Source: Ptychodera flava (Eukaryota > Hemichordata > Enteropneusta > Ptychoderidae). From it: a DNA stretch of 64,000 bases. The translations under genes were made by a program, and so were the position numbers. The stretch lies in contig NC_091935.1 of the NCBI RefSeq assembly GCF_041260155.1, positions 3,266,001 to 3,330,000 of the forward strand, given 5' to 3'. This document shows positions 43,421 through 55,471 of the stretch, one piece after another; within the stretch, counting starts at the first letter, position 1; each line of letters starts with the position of its first letter. The notes under the pieces were generated by a model that saw nothing but the letters and a program-made list of their open reading frames with translations, did not search any database and was not told the DNA's origin.

Positions 43421-43590
43421 GTACATAGGCTTTCTGCTACCGTGGTGATGCAAAGCACGAAGCCGCCGACAAGCTCAGCAAGATCTCCCTTGCTCTGTCT
43501 ATCACCGGTTTGATCCTTGGTGTCATTCTAATCATTGTGATTGTGGTTGTAGTCGCCACGACCGCAGACGATTATCCTGACTATAAGTAA
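40366..43590 (+). CDS. CD225/dispanin (IFITM-like) membrane protein, copy C, four exons
   Basis: Exons 40366-40384, 41292-41410, 42217-42372 and 43429-43590 join in phases 1, 0, 0 to give 151 residues, all junctions GT/AG. Exon 1 encodes MDSKTP. Exon 2 is rich in Q, P and Y with PPPPYGQQ (a PPxY motif). Exon 3 carries the first hydrophobic segment with FCCFIPLGIAAM. Exon 4 gives AFCYRGDAKHEAADKLSKIS, a valine/isoleucine-rich second membrane segment and the tail DDYPDYK. Compared with A/B, the body is clearly more diverged while promoter and exon 1 are nearly the same. Intron 3 contains a (TA)n run and a MITE. It is intact as read. Role within the CD225 family is not determinable from sequence. 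Confidence 0.85.
42380..42463 (+). repeat. (TA)n microsatellite at the start of gene C intron 3
   Basis: A nearly pure run of about 84 bases of TA begins 7 bases after the exon 3 donor (GTAAGTG). A second (TA)n lies at 58751-58818. Confidence 0.95.
43001..43310. mobile_element. 310-bp MITE with perfect 10-bp target duplication
   Basis: The 16-bp ends TAGACTTGGTTCAAGT and (inverted) TAGACTTGGCTCAAGT differ at one base. AGTCGATCTA flanks both sides (42991-43000 and 43311-43320). A 10-bp duplication is in the range used by Mutator-like elements, so a MULE-related MITE is the best guess. It sits in intron 3 of gene C. A longer relative lies at 25562-26571. Confidence 0.8.
43361..43417 (+). repeat. 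(CT)n microsatellite before exon 4 acceptor of gene C
   Basis: About 57 bases of CT with one interruption end 11 bases before the exon 4 acceptor (GATGTACATAG), serving as its polypyrimidine tract as in genes A and B. Confidence 0.9.
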
Positions 43591-46460
43591 AATACCATCT
43601 GGCCACGGCCATGTACATGTCTTGCGACCACGGTCTAAAATCAACATGTTTTAACATCCTGTACTGTAACACGTATTTGATCGAGCCACATATACTCAGT
43701 ACACTGGACAGCAGCTGCTGCTACTGGCTTACTATTAATCTATTGCATTGTATACAGTGCCCAGAATACCATTTGCTGCAGTTGTGTTTGGCATACCCAT
43801 ATTTTGACTGCTCTTGATATCAACTTCGTTTCTTTGGCAACACTTTAATCCCTTGAGTTCCTTATTTAGCTTGCAACGAATTCGAAACCCTTGATCTTGT
43901 GATCTCCGTTGAGTCAGGTGATCTCTGTCGAGAAATGTGATCTGTTGTAATGTGATCTCAGTTGAGACATGTCACTGGACAGAACATGCAAACCAAAATC
44001 TTTCTTAATAGCGATTTTCTTGTATAATCTCGTCTGCTTTTTCGTTAGTATCGTCTGATACACATTTTACACATTTATTACCCTTTACCTTTTTCGAGAT
44101 TCTAAAAATTCTCCAACTTAATTCTTGTCACTTTCACGATGAAACAACATGTACGAGAATTTGTCGACCTCAGCATTTTCGATGATTATTAAAGATACTG
44201 GGGCAATTTTGATGTCCCTTTAAGTGAGAGACAGTATTAGTGACATGACTATAACTATTTTGCACAGTGTATAATACCATACTATTTGGGTTTATTAAGA
44301 ATATTTGTGGCGGACGAAAAACTTTACAATTCATGACACTTGATTCTGATTTTGTACAAATCTTAAAAGCAAAGACTGTGGACTTGTAAATTTTCGATAC
44401 AAGATCGTTGTGTGAAGGAATGCAATAAAATGCTATCACGAATGAAAACATTTTTGTTTGAACCATTCTAGTCTCTGCCATTAATACATTCTAATTGGGA
44501 CCCAAGTCACATTAGTTGGGCAGTGTGTACACCGCTACTACACATGTATTTTAGATTAAAATTAGCAACCTACAAAGCCTCATTCAATGTTTTTCCTTTT
44601 ACAGTCCCTAATAAAGTTTGATCTAGGGGTCATACAGGTAAGAATACCCAAGGTTCATCATCTTGAACAGTATTGCGAGCCTAGGTTGCAAATAGTAGAC
44701 TGAACACACAGTCTATCATACTGTTGCAGACATGACTGTGTTTCCTCCAGTAACTCAAACAAACAGTACTTGTCTGCGCATTTACACTTTTGCTCACTCA
44801 CTCCCTCACTCCCACTCACTCACTGTCTCACTCACTAAGACTTGTTTCCGATGGAAAACAGACATTGCTGACTTCCTAAAGCCCCAATAGCTGTAAATGT
44901 GTAATAAACCGATCCCGAAATATCCTCTGTTTTCCAAGTTTTCTATAAAGAACACCAAATAAAGACTGAAAAAGTTTATAACTGTCATAAGTGTCGAAAG
45001 TTGCATTTAAATTCAAATATTTTAACATCATTTTTGATTTCCGCCATTTTCAAAGGCTAATCATCTGACAGAAAAATAAAGATTTCACCACCAAAATGTT
45101 AGCCATCGTGTGTTGTGCAGTCAAGTAAATGGCACCATGCTTGTTTCTGATATGGTCACGATGTGTATGTGCAAGAAATACTCTGTTTTTGTACTTTTCC
45201 GTTGAGGGCGCCATTTTATGAGTGCGGTACCCGTTTATTTAGGGATCCGCAAATTATTTTAATGGGTCATCTCGTGATGCCCCTGTATCGTCGTACCTTT
45301 CCTAAACATAGACAGTAGAGCAGTAGACTTCACTGTCAATGTTAGACATTGAAATTGCACCGATAGATCACTAGTTAAGACCTACGTCACGTGTCTAATT
45401 TAAAGAATTTCACTGAGTGGACTCGTTCACACAGTGCATTGTGATTGTACTCTGCATTGTGCCCTCACTCTGCATACAAAGAGTGCATGTGTATTGACGA
45501 TTCGCTCGACAATCTGTCGACATTAACAGTAATCTCGTTTAATTACACTGTCCTTGGGCAGTCGCGATGAGGACGAAACTTCAAACTCTCAGTCGATTCT
45601 ATTCTAACATCGATGCCAATGATCAATGACCATTGTGTATTAGGTGAAGTGTCATGAATGTGTGAATCGGGAAAGATAAAGTCGGCCACTCTATCAGAGC
45701 AGTGCTCTGTCCCTAATGGACTCTCCACAGTCGCTGTGCCTTGTTTTGTGCGCCGCGATGGGCCTGCATTCGAAGGCTACGCTTTGACGACGCGCTGCCA
45801 GACACAGCGACTGTCGGTTCTTGCAAGGATATGAATATTCATAAGGTAGTGCCACCAAATGAAATACTATCTTACTGGGCGGAGAGGATATTATACTAGT
45901 AGCTAGTAGACCTATATACGCGGTATGTTTTCATTTGTCATTTTTAAATTTTATTTGGCAATGGTACTTGTCATTTGTTTCTGATTCGGACGGATGTGTG
46001 GAGTTCTGTAAAGTACCCGGATCAGGCAGAAATCCGACCGGTCGCTTGCAAGAACGTCCAGACCCTGGGATTCGCGTCGCGTCTGTGAAGGGCGCGCGCG
46101 TGTTCCAACTGCTTGACAGGGAAGAACGCGAATACCAGGGTCTCTGCCAGACTCTGTCCCTAAGTGTGGAATCACTTTCTCTGTAGCGACATCGCCTCGT
46201 CACATCCGGGACATCAAGGTACTGATACACACCAAGCTGCTGATGCACATTTTATCCTGACAGAATTTCTCGCTGAAATACTGAATATCACTATTAACAC
46301 GCTCTATAATCGATTTGGTTTCCCGACAGGGAATCGCGTCACATCGAACGAGCCCAGCCCAGCACAGGGAATTTAACTGTTGCGGCATACACTTAACCGC
46401 GCGTCCTAGCATACAGCAACAGAACATACTGGGTCATATAGACTACCTCATCAGCCAGGC
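43591..46460. other. Gene C 3' flank and gene D 5' region
   Basis: AATAAA-type signals occur at about 44426 and 44614, but which one ends gene C is unknown. A (CACT)n patch lies at about 44797-44835. Perfect 12-bp inverted repeats ACAGTCGCTGTG / CACAGCGACTGT lie at about 45727 and 45806. CAGACCCTGGGATTCGCGT (about 46060) is mirrored near 46130-46150, a small foldback. From 45720 to 46400 the DNA is richer in CG than its surroundings, compatible with a promoter for gene D. No other gene is recognised. Confidence 0.4.
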
Positions 46461-46466
46461 ATGGAG

Positions 46467-49400
46467 ATGGAATCCAAACGAGCTGGTACGTGTTTTCATT
46501 GACCCATACCACACGTTTACATATTGCACGACAGATATCTACTAACTATGTTTGCCGCGATAAAAAATGATCAAAAAATACCTTGTATGGGTAGTTGTGG
46601 CTTTTTACGTTTTGATATTCCAATATTCTCAATTGTAATGAATTTGCACACAGACGGTCATGACCTTTACTTATGTCAACATTCAGCAGCTTGGCCCGAG
46701 TACACTAGCATTTTAAATAATATTACTCCATTTTTCTGTAGAAGCGCTATTGTACTGTGGTTAACAAACACCGCAGTGGTCGAGATATTTAATGACTATG
46801 AAGTAATTGAGTTTTCAATTTCTCCATGTTATTAAGTGTCTGACTGTATTACTAAAACTACATGTTTGCTCGACAGCACATGGGGCCAGGGGTACGAGTG
46901 TTACTGTTGCACAGTTGATTTCATTTACTCATCTCTCTCCCTTCTAACGTTGGCTGTTTGGTGAGGCTAAGGCGCTGCGGGCCAACAGGGGCGCCCACAA
47001 CATTTCTCAGTTATGTACCTAGTTATTAATATGTAAAATTCATGGAGTTGCCTTCTAAGTCATTTAATATTTTGCTGCTTCGATAGACAATTAAGCATCC
47101 GCGTGGTACCAACAACACCTCTCGCTATATCACAGCGACGAGTGGCACATGCGCCGCGAACCCTGAAGATGCGAGTAATTTTTCCTTTCGCTAGCCCCAC
47201 TATATGCACATTTCTCAAACATTGACTCACCATGCACGAGTGATAATGGGTAATTAGCAGAGCTCGTTTAATCGAGGATACACATGAAAGCCCTCTCGTG
47301 GATTTCATTTCGAACCGTAAAATTACTGACGATCAACTGATAAATGTATCAACCGTCTCTGCCATAGACGTACGCCCATCCGAACACTACATTCCTGACA
47401 TGTTATTATTTCGTTCAATACGGGTCATCGTCAACTTGTCCACTTTCTATTTACCGTGGACGAAAATTTAGACAGCGCGGAGACAAATTTACCACAACCC
47501 GGAGCTTTTAACACAGCGCGGCGATAAATTTAACACAGCGCGGAGAATTGTCGTTTTCGTCCACGGTATTAGGGAGCTTTCAGTGATTACAGGGGGGTGG
47601 GCCGGGGGAATTTCGCGAACACCTGTACCGTAAAATGTGACCCTCCCCCATCCTCCTGTCAAAAATGTGACCCTCCCTCTTGTCCGACATTCTAAAACTT
47701 GACCCTCCCCCCAACCACTGCGGTATTCTCCCCGGGAATAACTAAAACAGTATCAGCTAATTTACATAAAAATTGGTTCAATTGATATGTTAGGGACAAA
47801 TTACAGAGGGGAAGGCTGGTGTTTTTGGAGGGACAGTCGCAATTATCGCGCAAGAATTTTTGAAGAGATATGGTATTTCATACATTTTAGGGAGGGTCAC
47901 CATATTTTATGCAACTATAAAAAGGCAAAATGTGACTGATTTAGTGCTTCATCCAAAAATATCAAATCATAATACATGGAGTCTATCAGGCAAATTATTG
48001 ACAATTTACCCCCATAAAACATGCTATATCTGTATTTTATATATGTTGTACTTTGCTTGAATAGGGAAGTAAAATGTGCATTTATGTACAAGGAATTGAT
48101 TTCTGAATTTCATCTTAAAAGTTGGTTCACTATCCATGGTGTCTACGATGAAATTATGAATAGTTTTTTTTTGCAATACAAAAATAGGTAAATTTTTGCA
48201 TTTGTGTACTCTTGATTATTAATATTAATTTTCTTGATTAGACTAGAGTGGTTACAAGTTTATGGTTGTGTAAGAAATTTGATTTTGGAATTTCACTGAA
48301 ATGTCGATTGTCTATGCATAGCGGTCTATGGTGAAACTATGAATAATTTTTTTTCAGTTCAAAATTAGATAAATCTGTTCATTTATGTATGCTTGATTAT
48401 TAAGATTATTGTTCTTGATTAGACTAGAGTGGTCACAAGTCCATGGTTGTGCAAGAAATATGATTTTGGAATTTCACCAAAATGTCCATACACAGGTTTA
48501 TAAAAAGTGACCCTCCCCCTTGAACTGTTTTCTAAAAAGTGACCCTCCCCCAAATTCCCCCGGCCCACCCCCTTCGTAATTACTGAAGGCTTCCTTAGAG
48601 CGACAAAGACATTTATCGTGGATATGAGATCGAAGGCCTTTAGAACAGAGATTCACAAAGAAGCAGCTGTTTGTTCCTATCGCTCTTTCAAAATGTCATA
48701 CCCATATTGTGAAGGGGTCGAAAAGCTTTCGTTGGGTATTCAAATAGAAACGTTTGGCGCAATAAAGTCAGGGACAAATGTGTGTTAGACATACCAAGTC
48801 ACCCGTGGTGAAAAGATAAATAGAACGCATCAATTTATACAAGACCAAGTGAACAATCTGACAACACAAGCATAACAACTAGGGCTAGTAATGTACGTGC
48901 TCAGCGTTATGTTATGCGTGGGACATGGCCTTTTGGCATTCTGCAGATAAGTTTGAATTCTGACTAGATACATTTAAACAACGTCAGTTATCGACGATAA
49001 GGATAAATATCACATCATCCCCGACATTAATTCACCCTGACATTGGAAACAATTGACTAATGAAGTCATATAGGCTAACCGGTAGTTGTACGTCCCATGG
49101 ATACAGCAAATGAAAAAATTCCGATCAACACAAAATTTCTGCCAACGTCAAAATAGAATGTGATTACAATGGATGGTATCATAAAATGGTTAATGTTATG
49201 AGGAGGCATCATGGGCTGGTGGATGGCGAGTTCCAGCCCCGGCATTGCTATGGGGTTGTGTCCTTGAGCAAGGCACTTTATTCCTCATTGCTTCTCCCCA
49301 CCCAGGAGTGATGGGTACCTGGTAGGACATTGGTTGTAATGTATGCGTTTTGTTCTGCTGCGCTAATTGGCAGCACATGTTTGCTGTTGTTTTCTCCCCA

Positions 49401-52335
49401 GGTACTCGTTAAGTGGTATCAAATTAAATCCTGTGACCAGGGGTAATAATAAAATGTAATAAAACTCTTTGAGCACAACTTGAGGATATGTGCGCCAAGA
49501 CCTCAATATTACATTATGGATATCATATGCCCAATAGGACTTGCTCATGAAATACGATAAAAGTCCCGATGGTAAAGCAACATGAACTACGACACTATTT
49601 TAGTAAAGTGTAAAGAAAATATAATATGCATGCCATGGTATGTAACACAAGCCGTTATAAATGAATACTGTAAGGCATATATGTATAACTTGTCTCTGTT
49701 TATACTGAATTTGGATGAATATCGCTTACCCTTGCAACATGGAACCCAAATCATTTACTGGAATGTATATGCATGTTTAATTAATCGAAGAGGACGTCAA
49801 TAAAAAAGTGCCCCTTTGACATTTGCAGAGGGGAATAAAGATATGCATATACTTCATCATCATGTGTTTTGTTCGTCTCGGTAATATGGACATACTACTA
49901 TGTGTCAGACTGATGTACATGTATCTAGGTCACCCTTTTCTATGACCTGTGTGTACCTATAGATACTAGTAGCTCACATGTGGCTGACTTAATTTGCAAT
50001 TGTAAACTTCGTCAAAGAAAACATTGAAGTCAAGAGGTGGAGAAATATTGTTCCTCGGATTTTTTGGCGAAGCTACAGAGGCGGCGAGCGATTTTGTTTC
50101 AATACTTTTCAAGAACCAGCAAACCCTCCCACTAGTTATATTTTCACTGATGACTTGGAGTCTAGATTTTACAAAATGCCCACGATAATAGAGGCAGTTG
50201 AGGGTTAATAACTCAGTTTTTAGGTTGTCAACACGGCGTTGATATAATCGTGGCGCGTTATAATTGTTATCAATAAATGAATTTCTGTTTTACAGGGAAA
50301 CCGTCGTCGGAACTGTGCGAGTTTCTTGTTTACAAACAATGCATTTCGTGCACGATATCTAGATGCAACTCATCATTATAGCTGCAACATTTAAATTATA
50401 CGATGTAGATTATGACAGACATGTTTTAGCTTTCATCAATCACCATCGTAACTTGGATACAGTGTTTACATTGATCGTATGGGTCCCATGATACGACCTT
50501 TGAGCGCAGTTCCGACGACTGCATCCCTTTAAGAACATATGTCGACATTGTGCACTCAGTTGACAATGGCGATTGCTTCAGCGTGATTTGGGGAGTAGGC
50601 CTACGACAAAAAGATATAGTTAATTCAATGAACAAAAATGTCTAAAATTACCGTAACTTTGATATCCACCGACGAAAACGATCAAACACGTTTACTCTGT
50701 ATTCTTTTGTTCTTCATTTTCGTGGTCAGAGGCCTCGGCACCGCCAAGTGACCCCCCGCCACCATATCCACAACAGGGGGCGTATCCTCCGAGTCAGCCA
50801 ACAGGGTACCCTCCTCAAGCTCCCTACTCACAGCAATATCCTCCTCCACAAGCGACGCCTTACTCTCAGCCGACACCGCAGACGACAACAACAACATCAA
50901 ACGTAGTAGTAAGTTTTATTAAGACAACGTAATGCTTCTGTTTCTAATTGTTGTTGATATTTGATTTCTTGGAATTGTTGTTGGTATGGAGAACAGACGA
51001 ACGTAACACAATGTTACCCGAGGTGCATTGTAGATCACATTTTTGTGTAGCATAGATCTAAAGATTACCAATCAGCAACTATAACGTCTACGTAGTACTC
51101 CCTCCTTAGCTTCATGTTTATCAACAAATACTTCCACTCGGCCATGGCCGATTACTGCTGTGATGCCGTTATTAAATTCACAAATGTTGTTCACACCTGA
51201 TCGACTTTGTCTGATTTATACAAAGGTGACCGCTGCACCACAAAGCACGGTAATAATTCGAAGCCAAAGGTTGAATTCGCCAAATGCCTGTGACATTGTA
51301 GGGCTGGTTCTTGCCATCATCAACACCTTTTGCTGTTTCGTTCCACTCGGTCTTGTTTCCGTCGTCCTTTCTGGATTCGTAAGTATAATGTTTATACTTT
51401 GCTCCACTATATCACTTTCTGAGTTCTAACACAACGAGTTCGTTTTATTTCTTCACTGTCCCTTGAGGGTAGTATGTGCCTCCAAATTGAAAGATGTAAA
51501 CTTTTCTGCCACAACGCTCTTTATAAATCCTACATCTATTGATGAAGGCTACGGTAGGTAGTATGTGCCTCGAAATTGAAAGACGTAAAACTTTTGCTCA
51601 AACTTTCCTGGAGGAAACTTTCAATCATAATTTTTGACAATCAAGAATGAAAATATGGGGTCACCGTGCAATTTTTGAACTATGGAAACAGATTTCCTTA
51701 TACCTTATTTACGATATCTAGAATTTAGTATGGCAACCATCCCTTTAGTAACTCTATGGGCGAATATTTAATTGTCGACTTTCACGAAAACAAGACGCTG
51801 AATAGTTTATTTATTCCAAGAGTTAATTTTGGGCCAAACCGTAAGTAATTTCAGAGTGCTGTCAATAGTTCTGTACAAATGAAAACACAAGGAAATTTAG
51901 TTTCTTCATCTTTTGTTATATATTATTGTTAAAAAGTGGGGACACAACTACTTGGGGGCGCTAGCTCAGTTCTTGGACATCAGTCTTCCTCTTTCTAACC
52001 CCGGTGGAACCCCCCCCCCCCCGGCGAGATCTAGTGATCTCTCCCTCCCTCACTTGATCGTTATACACTGCTGACTATTCTAGAAAAATTGCATTGGTTT
52101 TTGTATTCTCTGGCCCACAGTATCATATTGCGTCAGTAGCATAACACCCCATCCCGTGATATCTATTTTGTAGGCGTTCGCTTTTCGAATGGAAGGCAAG
52201 CACGAGTCCGCGGACAGGCTGAGCAAGATCTCTGTGGTGTTGTCCATCATCGGATTTATCCTCGTCGTGGTGATCGTCGTGGTTGTCGTTGTTGTTGTTA
52301 TCACCCATGCCAATTCGTTGGACTACGACTACTAG
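46467..52335 (+). CDS. CD225/dispanin (IFITM-like) membrane protein, copy D, four exons
   Basis: Exons 46467-46485, 50730-50908, 51226-51378 and 52174-52335 join in phases 1, 0, 0 to give 170 residues. Exon 1 (ATGGAATCCAAACGAGCTG before GTACGT) was found because it has the same 19-nt length, phase and MxSK start as the other paralogues; an in-frame ATG at 46461 would add two residues. Exon 2 is the longest of the family, with PPPPYPQQ, repeated YPP/YSQ words and a threonine run. Exon 3 has FCCFVPLGLVSV, exon 4 has AFRMEGKHESADRLSKIS, a very valine-rich second membrane segment and the tail NSLDYDY. Intron 1 (4.2 kb) holds three transposon-like insertions. Unlike A-C, the exon 4 acceptor has no CT microsatellite. 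Exons 2-4 are firm, exon 1 less so. Confidence 0.78.
47454..47566. mobile_element. 113-bp MITE with TA flanks (Tc1/mariner-like)
   Basis: Inverted ends CCGTGGACGAAAA meet TA on both sides (47452-47453 and 47567-47568). The middle consists of three CAGCGCGG-containing repeats, two of them preceded by TTTAACA. It lies in intron 1 of gene D and abuts the TTA of element III at 47569. Confidence 0.65.
47572..48594. mobile_element. TIR element III (Harbinger-like) with a nested element II-like piece
   Basis: TTA flanks (47569-47571 and 48595-48597) enclose inverted ends GGGAGCTTTCAGTGATTAC and (read inward) GGAAGCCTTCAGTAATTAC, followed by GGGGGTGGGCCGGGGGAATT. These ends are close to those of element I. 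Inside, at 47790, TTAGGGACAAATTACAGAGG copies the left end of element II, and about 48120-48490 holds two or more units of the 180-bp satellite in minus orientation, so a second element seems nested in the first. GGGTCAC words line both ends. No transposase is visible. Lies in intron 1 of gene D. Confidence 0.7.
49190..49480 (+). mobile_element. tRNA-derived SINE in intron 1 of gene D
   Basis: A head with GGGCTGGTGGATGGC and GCGAGTTCCAGCCCC resembles pol III A and B boxes. It is followed by CCTTGAGCAAGGCACTTTAT and CTTCTCCCCACCCAGGAGTG...GGGTACCTGG, a central block common in animal SINEs, and an AATAAAATGTAATAAAACTC-type tail. Exact SINE family is not assigned and target duplications were not found. 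Confidence 0.6.
51465..51800. repeat. Repeat fragment in intron 3 of gene D
   Basis: GGTAGTATGTGCCTC and AAATTGAAAGA(T/C)GTAAA occur at about 51469 and again at about 51555. Further on, ATATGGGGTCACC and CTCTATGGGCGAATATTTAA resemble words at 31005, 1845 and 13140. It looks like part of a dispersed repeat family with no visible coding content. Confidence 0.45.
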
Positions 52336-55300
52336 CAAGCACTTGACTCTCTAAAGAAGAATTCAAACTGGAGACCCTCTTCGTTGGTCAATATGATTTT
52401 CGAGTTATAGTATGCCTTTACCCTACTGAAAATGAAAGCCCATCCAGTCAATACAGAAACCCCAAAGCAATGACATTACTAGACTTGTACCTGGTTCTTG
52501 CAGTAATCATTAAAAATGCTGGGATCCTATTCTGCAGTTGGGAATACTTCCAATCAACTACACATATCTCCCGTTCACAGAAGTACACTATGAACTTAGG
52601 ATGAACCCATCAAAAAAGGCACAATCTCGACCTGAATACATCTACAGCCGATCGGTAGTCTAGGGTCTGCTCCAGTCATGACTATACAACACCAAGGTCA
52701 AGTAGTATTACAGAATTGGTTCAAATCTGTGGTGTAAGTCATTCCTCGCCTATAATGTTATCTTTTTAGGTGGAAATATTCGACTGGAATGAAAGCGATA
52801 CATTAGCCATATAGCGTAGACTCCATATGTCACTCTGACGGATGATGAATTAGTAGCATTTTGACAAGTCCTTATCAAAGTCAAAATGTTTTGCATGAAA
52901 TACGGACAGGTACACGATATGCCGCTTCAAATGACTGTTTGTTATTCGCTGAATCGAATGAAATCCACTCGACGGTATTGGTTGACAGAAGTCAATTAAT
53001 CATGACAGGAGGTGACTTTTTTAGTTTTGGTAATACATATTTGCCTTCAACTTAAGCGGATATTGTGCTTCCTTCGTACGAATCGACAGTTTCACAAACT
53101 GTACTCGCATTACTTTTGCACTGTCTGCTCATGTACTGACTCTAACTTGCTTAAAACTGGTGTTTCTCTGATACTTATTTTGTAAAAAATTCTCCGTTGC
53201 TGAGTTGGTATTGAAATTCCATTGTGAGGTCATCGACTTGTGACTGATATGAGCGAAATAGTGATTGTCTGATGACGCACTTGTTCGGTTGGCCAAATCA
53301 GAGATGTCTTGAGAGCGACTTCGAAAGCTGTACGAGCATACACAACCAGTGACCAGTTGCGTTCGGTAGTTGTTGATAGGTTCATCGCGAGTTGTAAGAA
53401 CCGTAACGAGATTACTCGCTCATGTATGCAAATGATCATCCTATTCTATAAAACAAATAATTGTGAGATATACGCCGACATATCTATATATTTATTACCA
53501 TATTAAGAGTACATACACGTTCTATAAACTGTTAATAAGTTGTGCTTTTATTTTAATGCAAATGCGTCTCAATGACAGGTTTCCACGAGAATTCAAGCCC
53601 TTTAAATTTTTCCACTCTTCCCTTTGTAGGTTTTATTTTTAAAGTAGATATTTGGGTGAACATGATTTTGTTTTCAAAAGCAACAAGGATTCAACTTCCT
53701 CGTACAGTTAAGTAAACCTTTAGTTGAGATTGAAGCATTAAAATAAACATTGAGCGTGCACGAGCAAGAGCAGAAATGTCTTACACTATTTTTATTCTGT
53801 GATTTAAAAAAGTCTGTGAAGACCCATTATTATAATTTTTGTTCACAAAAGTGAACATTATTGTGTAAGTTTCATTTAACAAAATATCAGCAAAGGTTTA
53901 AACTTCAAAGTTTTAGAGGTTAGTAACACGTTAAAACTCTCATCTAAACACAATAAATGTATATCGTTGTCATAATTATTTCTGAGATCAAAACATTTCA
54001 TTCAACCTGTCACTACAAATCTTCGAACCGATTGCATTTGCCAAAGGTTGCAAATGGCCATTGTTCGAATGTAGTGCTTCACTTTTAATCAGTGATGTAC
54101 CGAGGATATCGTATTTGCGATGATATTAATTATATGAAGCATGATATGATTTCATTAGTCTTATATAGTTGGTTGTATTTATAGATTTATTCCAAGGCTA
54201 TGAAACATTAAACGTAGAAGTCTGATAAAATGACATAAATGAAATTTCATTTTTTTCGCATTTCATGGAAAAGTTTACTACTGCTGATGCCCTCGTTACT
54301 TCTATACACTCTCACTTGGAAATGGGCAGGTTTCACGCCAATTACTATCTCTCGATTTCTCTCCGGTTCGACGCTCGTTGTCTATGTTTATCCTGTAATA
54401 TTTCCCTGCATCCAGTGTTTGTTTATAAGACTTGTTTGGGGAGCCAACGTCTCGACTCAATTAGGTCTGCATATTACGCTAGCTGAAGAGCGACTAAAGG
54501 AAGGTTACCTATCGATTTGAATTCGTCACGCAATATTATGAATGTAATAATTTACGTTTGATTGTAAGTTTGATATTGCGGGTTACCTTTAAGGGCTTAT
54601 TCAGTCGCCTTTTGTGCATTTTCATTGAACTATGTGACGAAACTTGAATATAATAAATAAAACAGACATAATAGAATCTGCTGTATATACTGTGTTTTGA
54701 TGATTGTATTTATGAAAGAAGCAAACACTTTATTCAGAAAAAAAAAAACTGGCCATGTGTCGCCACCAAACGCAGAATGCACAGTTTCATTTGTTTTTTT
54801 TTTCTACATGATTGTCTAGTGTCACATCTAACAGTCAACATGAACGCATGAACCAACTTTAAACATTTAAAATTGATGGGAGAGCGTTTTCCTCCATTCA
54901 TACATCAATGATTTTATCCGCTGCATCTGATATCTTTTTATATGCAACACTTCTTGATTCAATATCGAGGATCCTCAGTGACGTCAACCCTCTATTTCCA
55001 TTTTTATGTTTATTGATTCCACCAACCCATCTGTATAGGTAGTTTCATAGTGAATACTATCCATCTGTCCCGAACATTCGACCAGCGTTACAACTTTGAA
55101 GGTGGCTGAAAGAACTACTGATCGCATACTGATTGCTAGGTATTGTCACGGAACTGTGACGATATCGTCCCGCAAATGGATGTAAAATGGATGTACAATG
55201 GATGACATTCAATCGACTCTCGCCGAAAGTGGTCAAAGTCAAAGGACCCTTAAACAGTCGGAAAGAGAGATATTTTTGCTTGTCATGGACGCCTTTTGAA

Positions 55301-55400
55301 AACACGAATGCCAATGTGAAACATGTAACTCTTCGAATCGAGCTATAGAGGGCGCACTTCCAAAAGCTAAACACCCCGTTGGTTTTGACCATCATGGTTT

Positions 55401-55402
<2 letters not shown>
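52336..55402. other. Gene D 3' flank and spacer, no further gene seen
   Basis: AT-rich DNA. Possible polyadenylation words (for example AATAAA near 53745 and 54650) are too many to choose from. The 93-codon open frame at 54239-54520 is hydrophobic but has no recognised domain and no paralogue support. Confidence 0.35.

Positions 55403-55468
<66 letters not shown>
55403..55468 (+). repeat. (CT)n microsatellite
   Basis: A pure CT run of about 65 bases. It is not followed by a recognisable CD225 exon 4: the next bases are GAGATGTTGAATTCGCC, so it is not a splice tract like those of A-C. Confidence 0.95.

Positions 55469-55471
<3 letters not shown>

Noticed and set aside
50641-50655. ATGTCTAAAATTACC before GTAACT as exon 1 of gene D
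   Set aside because: It ends in phase 0, whereas exon 2 needs phase 1, and would leave an intron of only about 75 bases. The site at 46467-46485 has the family's 19-nt length and phase.
54239-54520. Hydrophobic 93-codon frame as a membrane protein gene
   Set aside because: No splice-consistent partners, no family signature and no paralogue; a frame of this size is expected by chance in AT-rich DNA.
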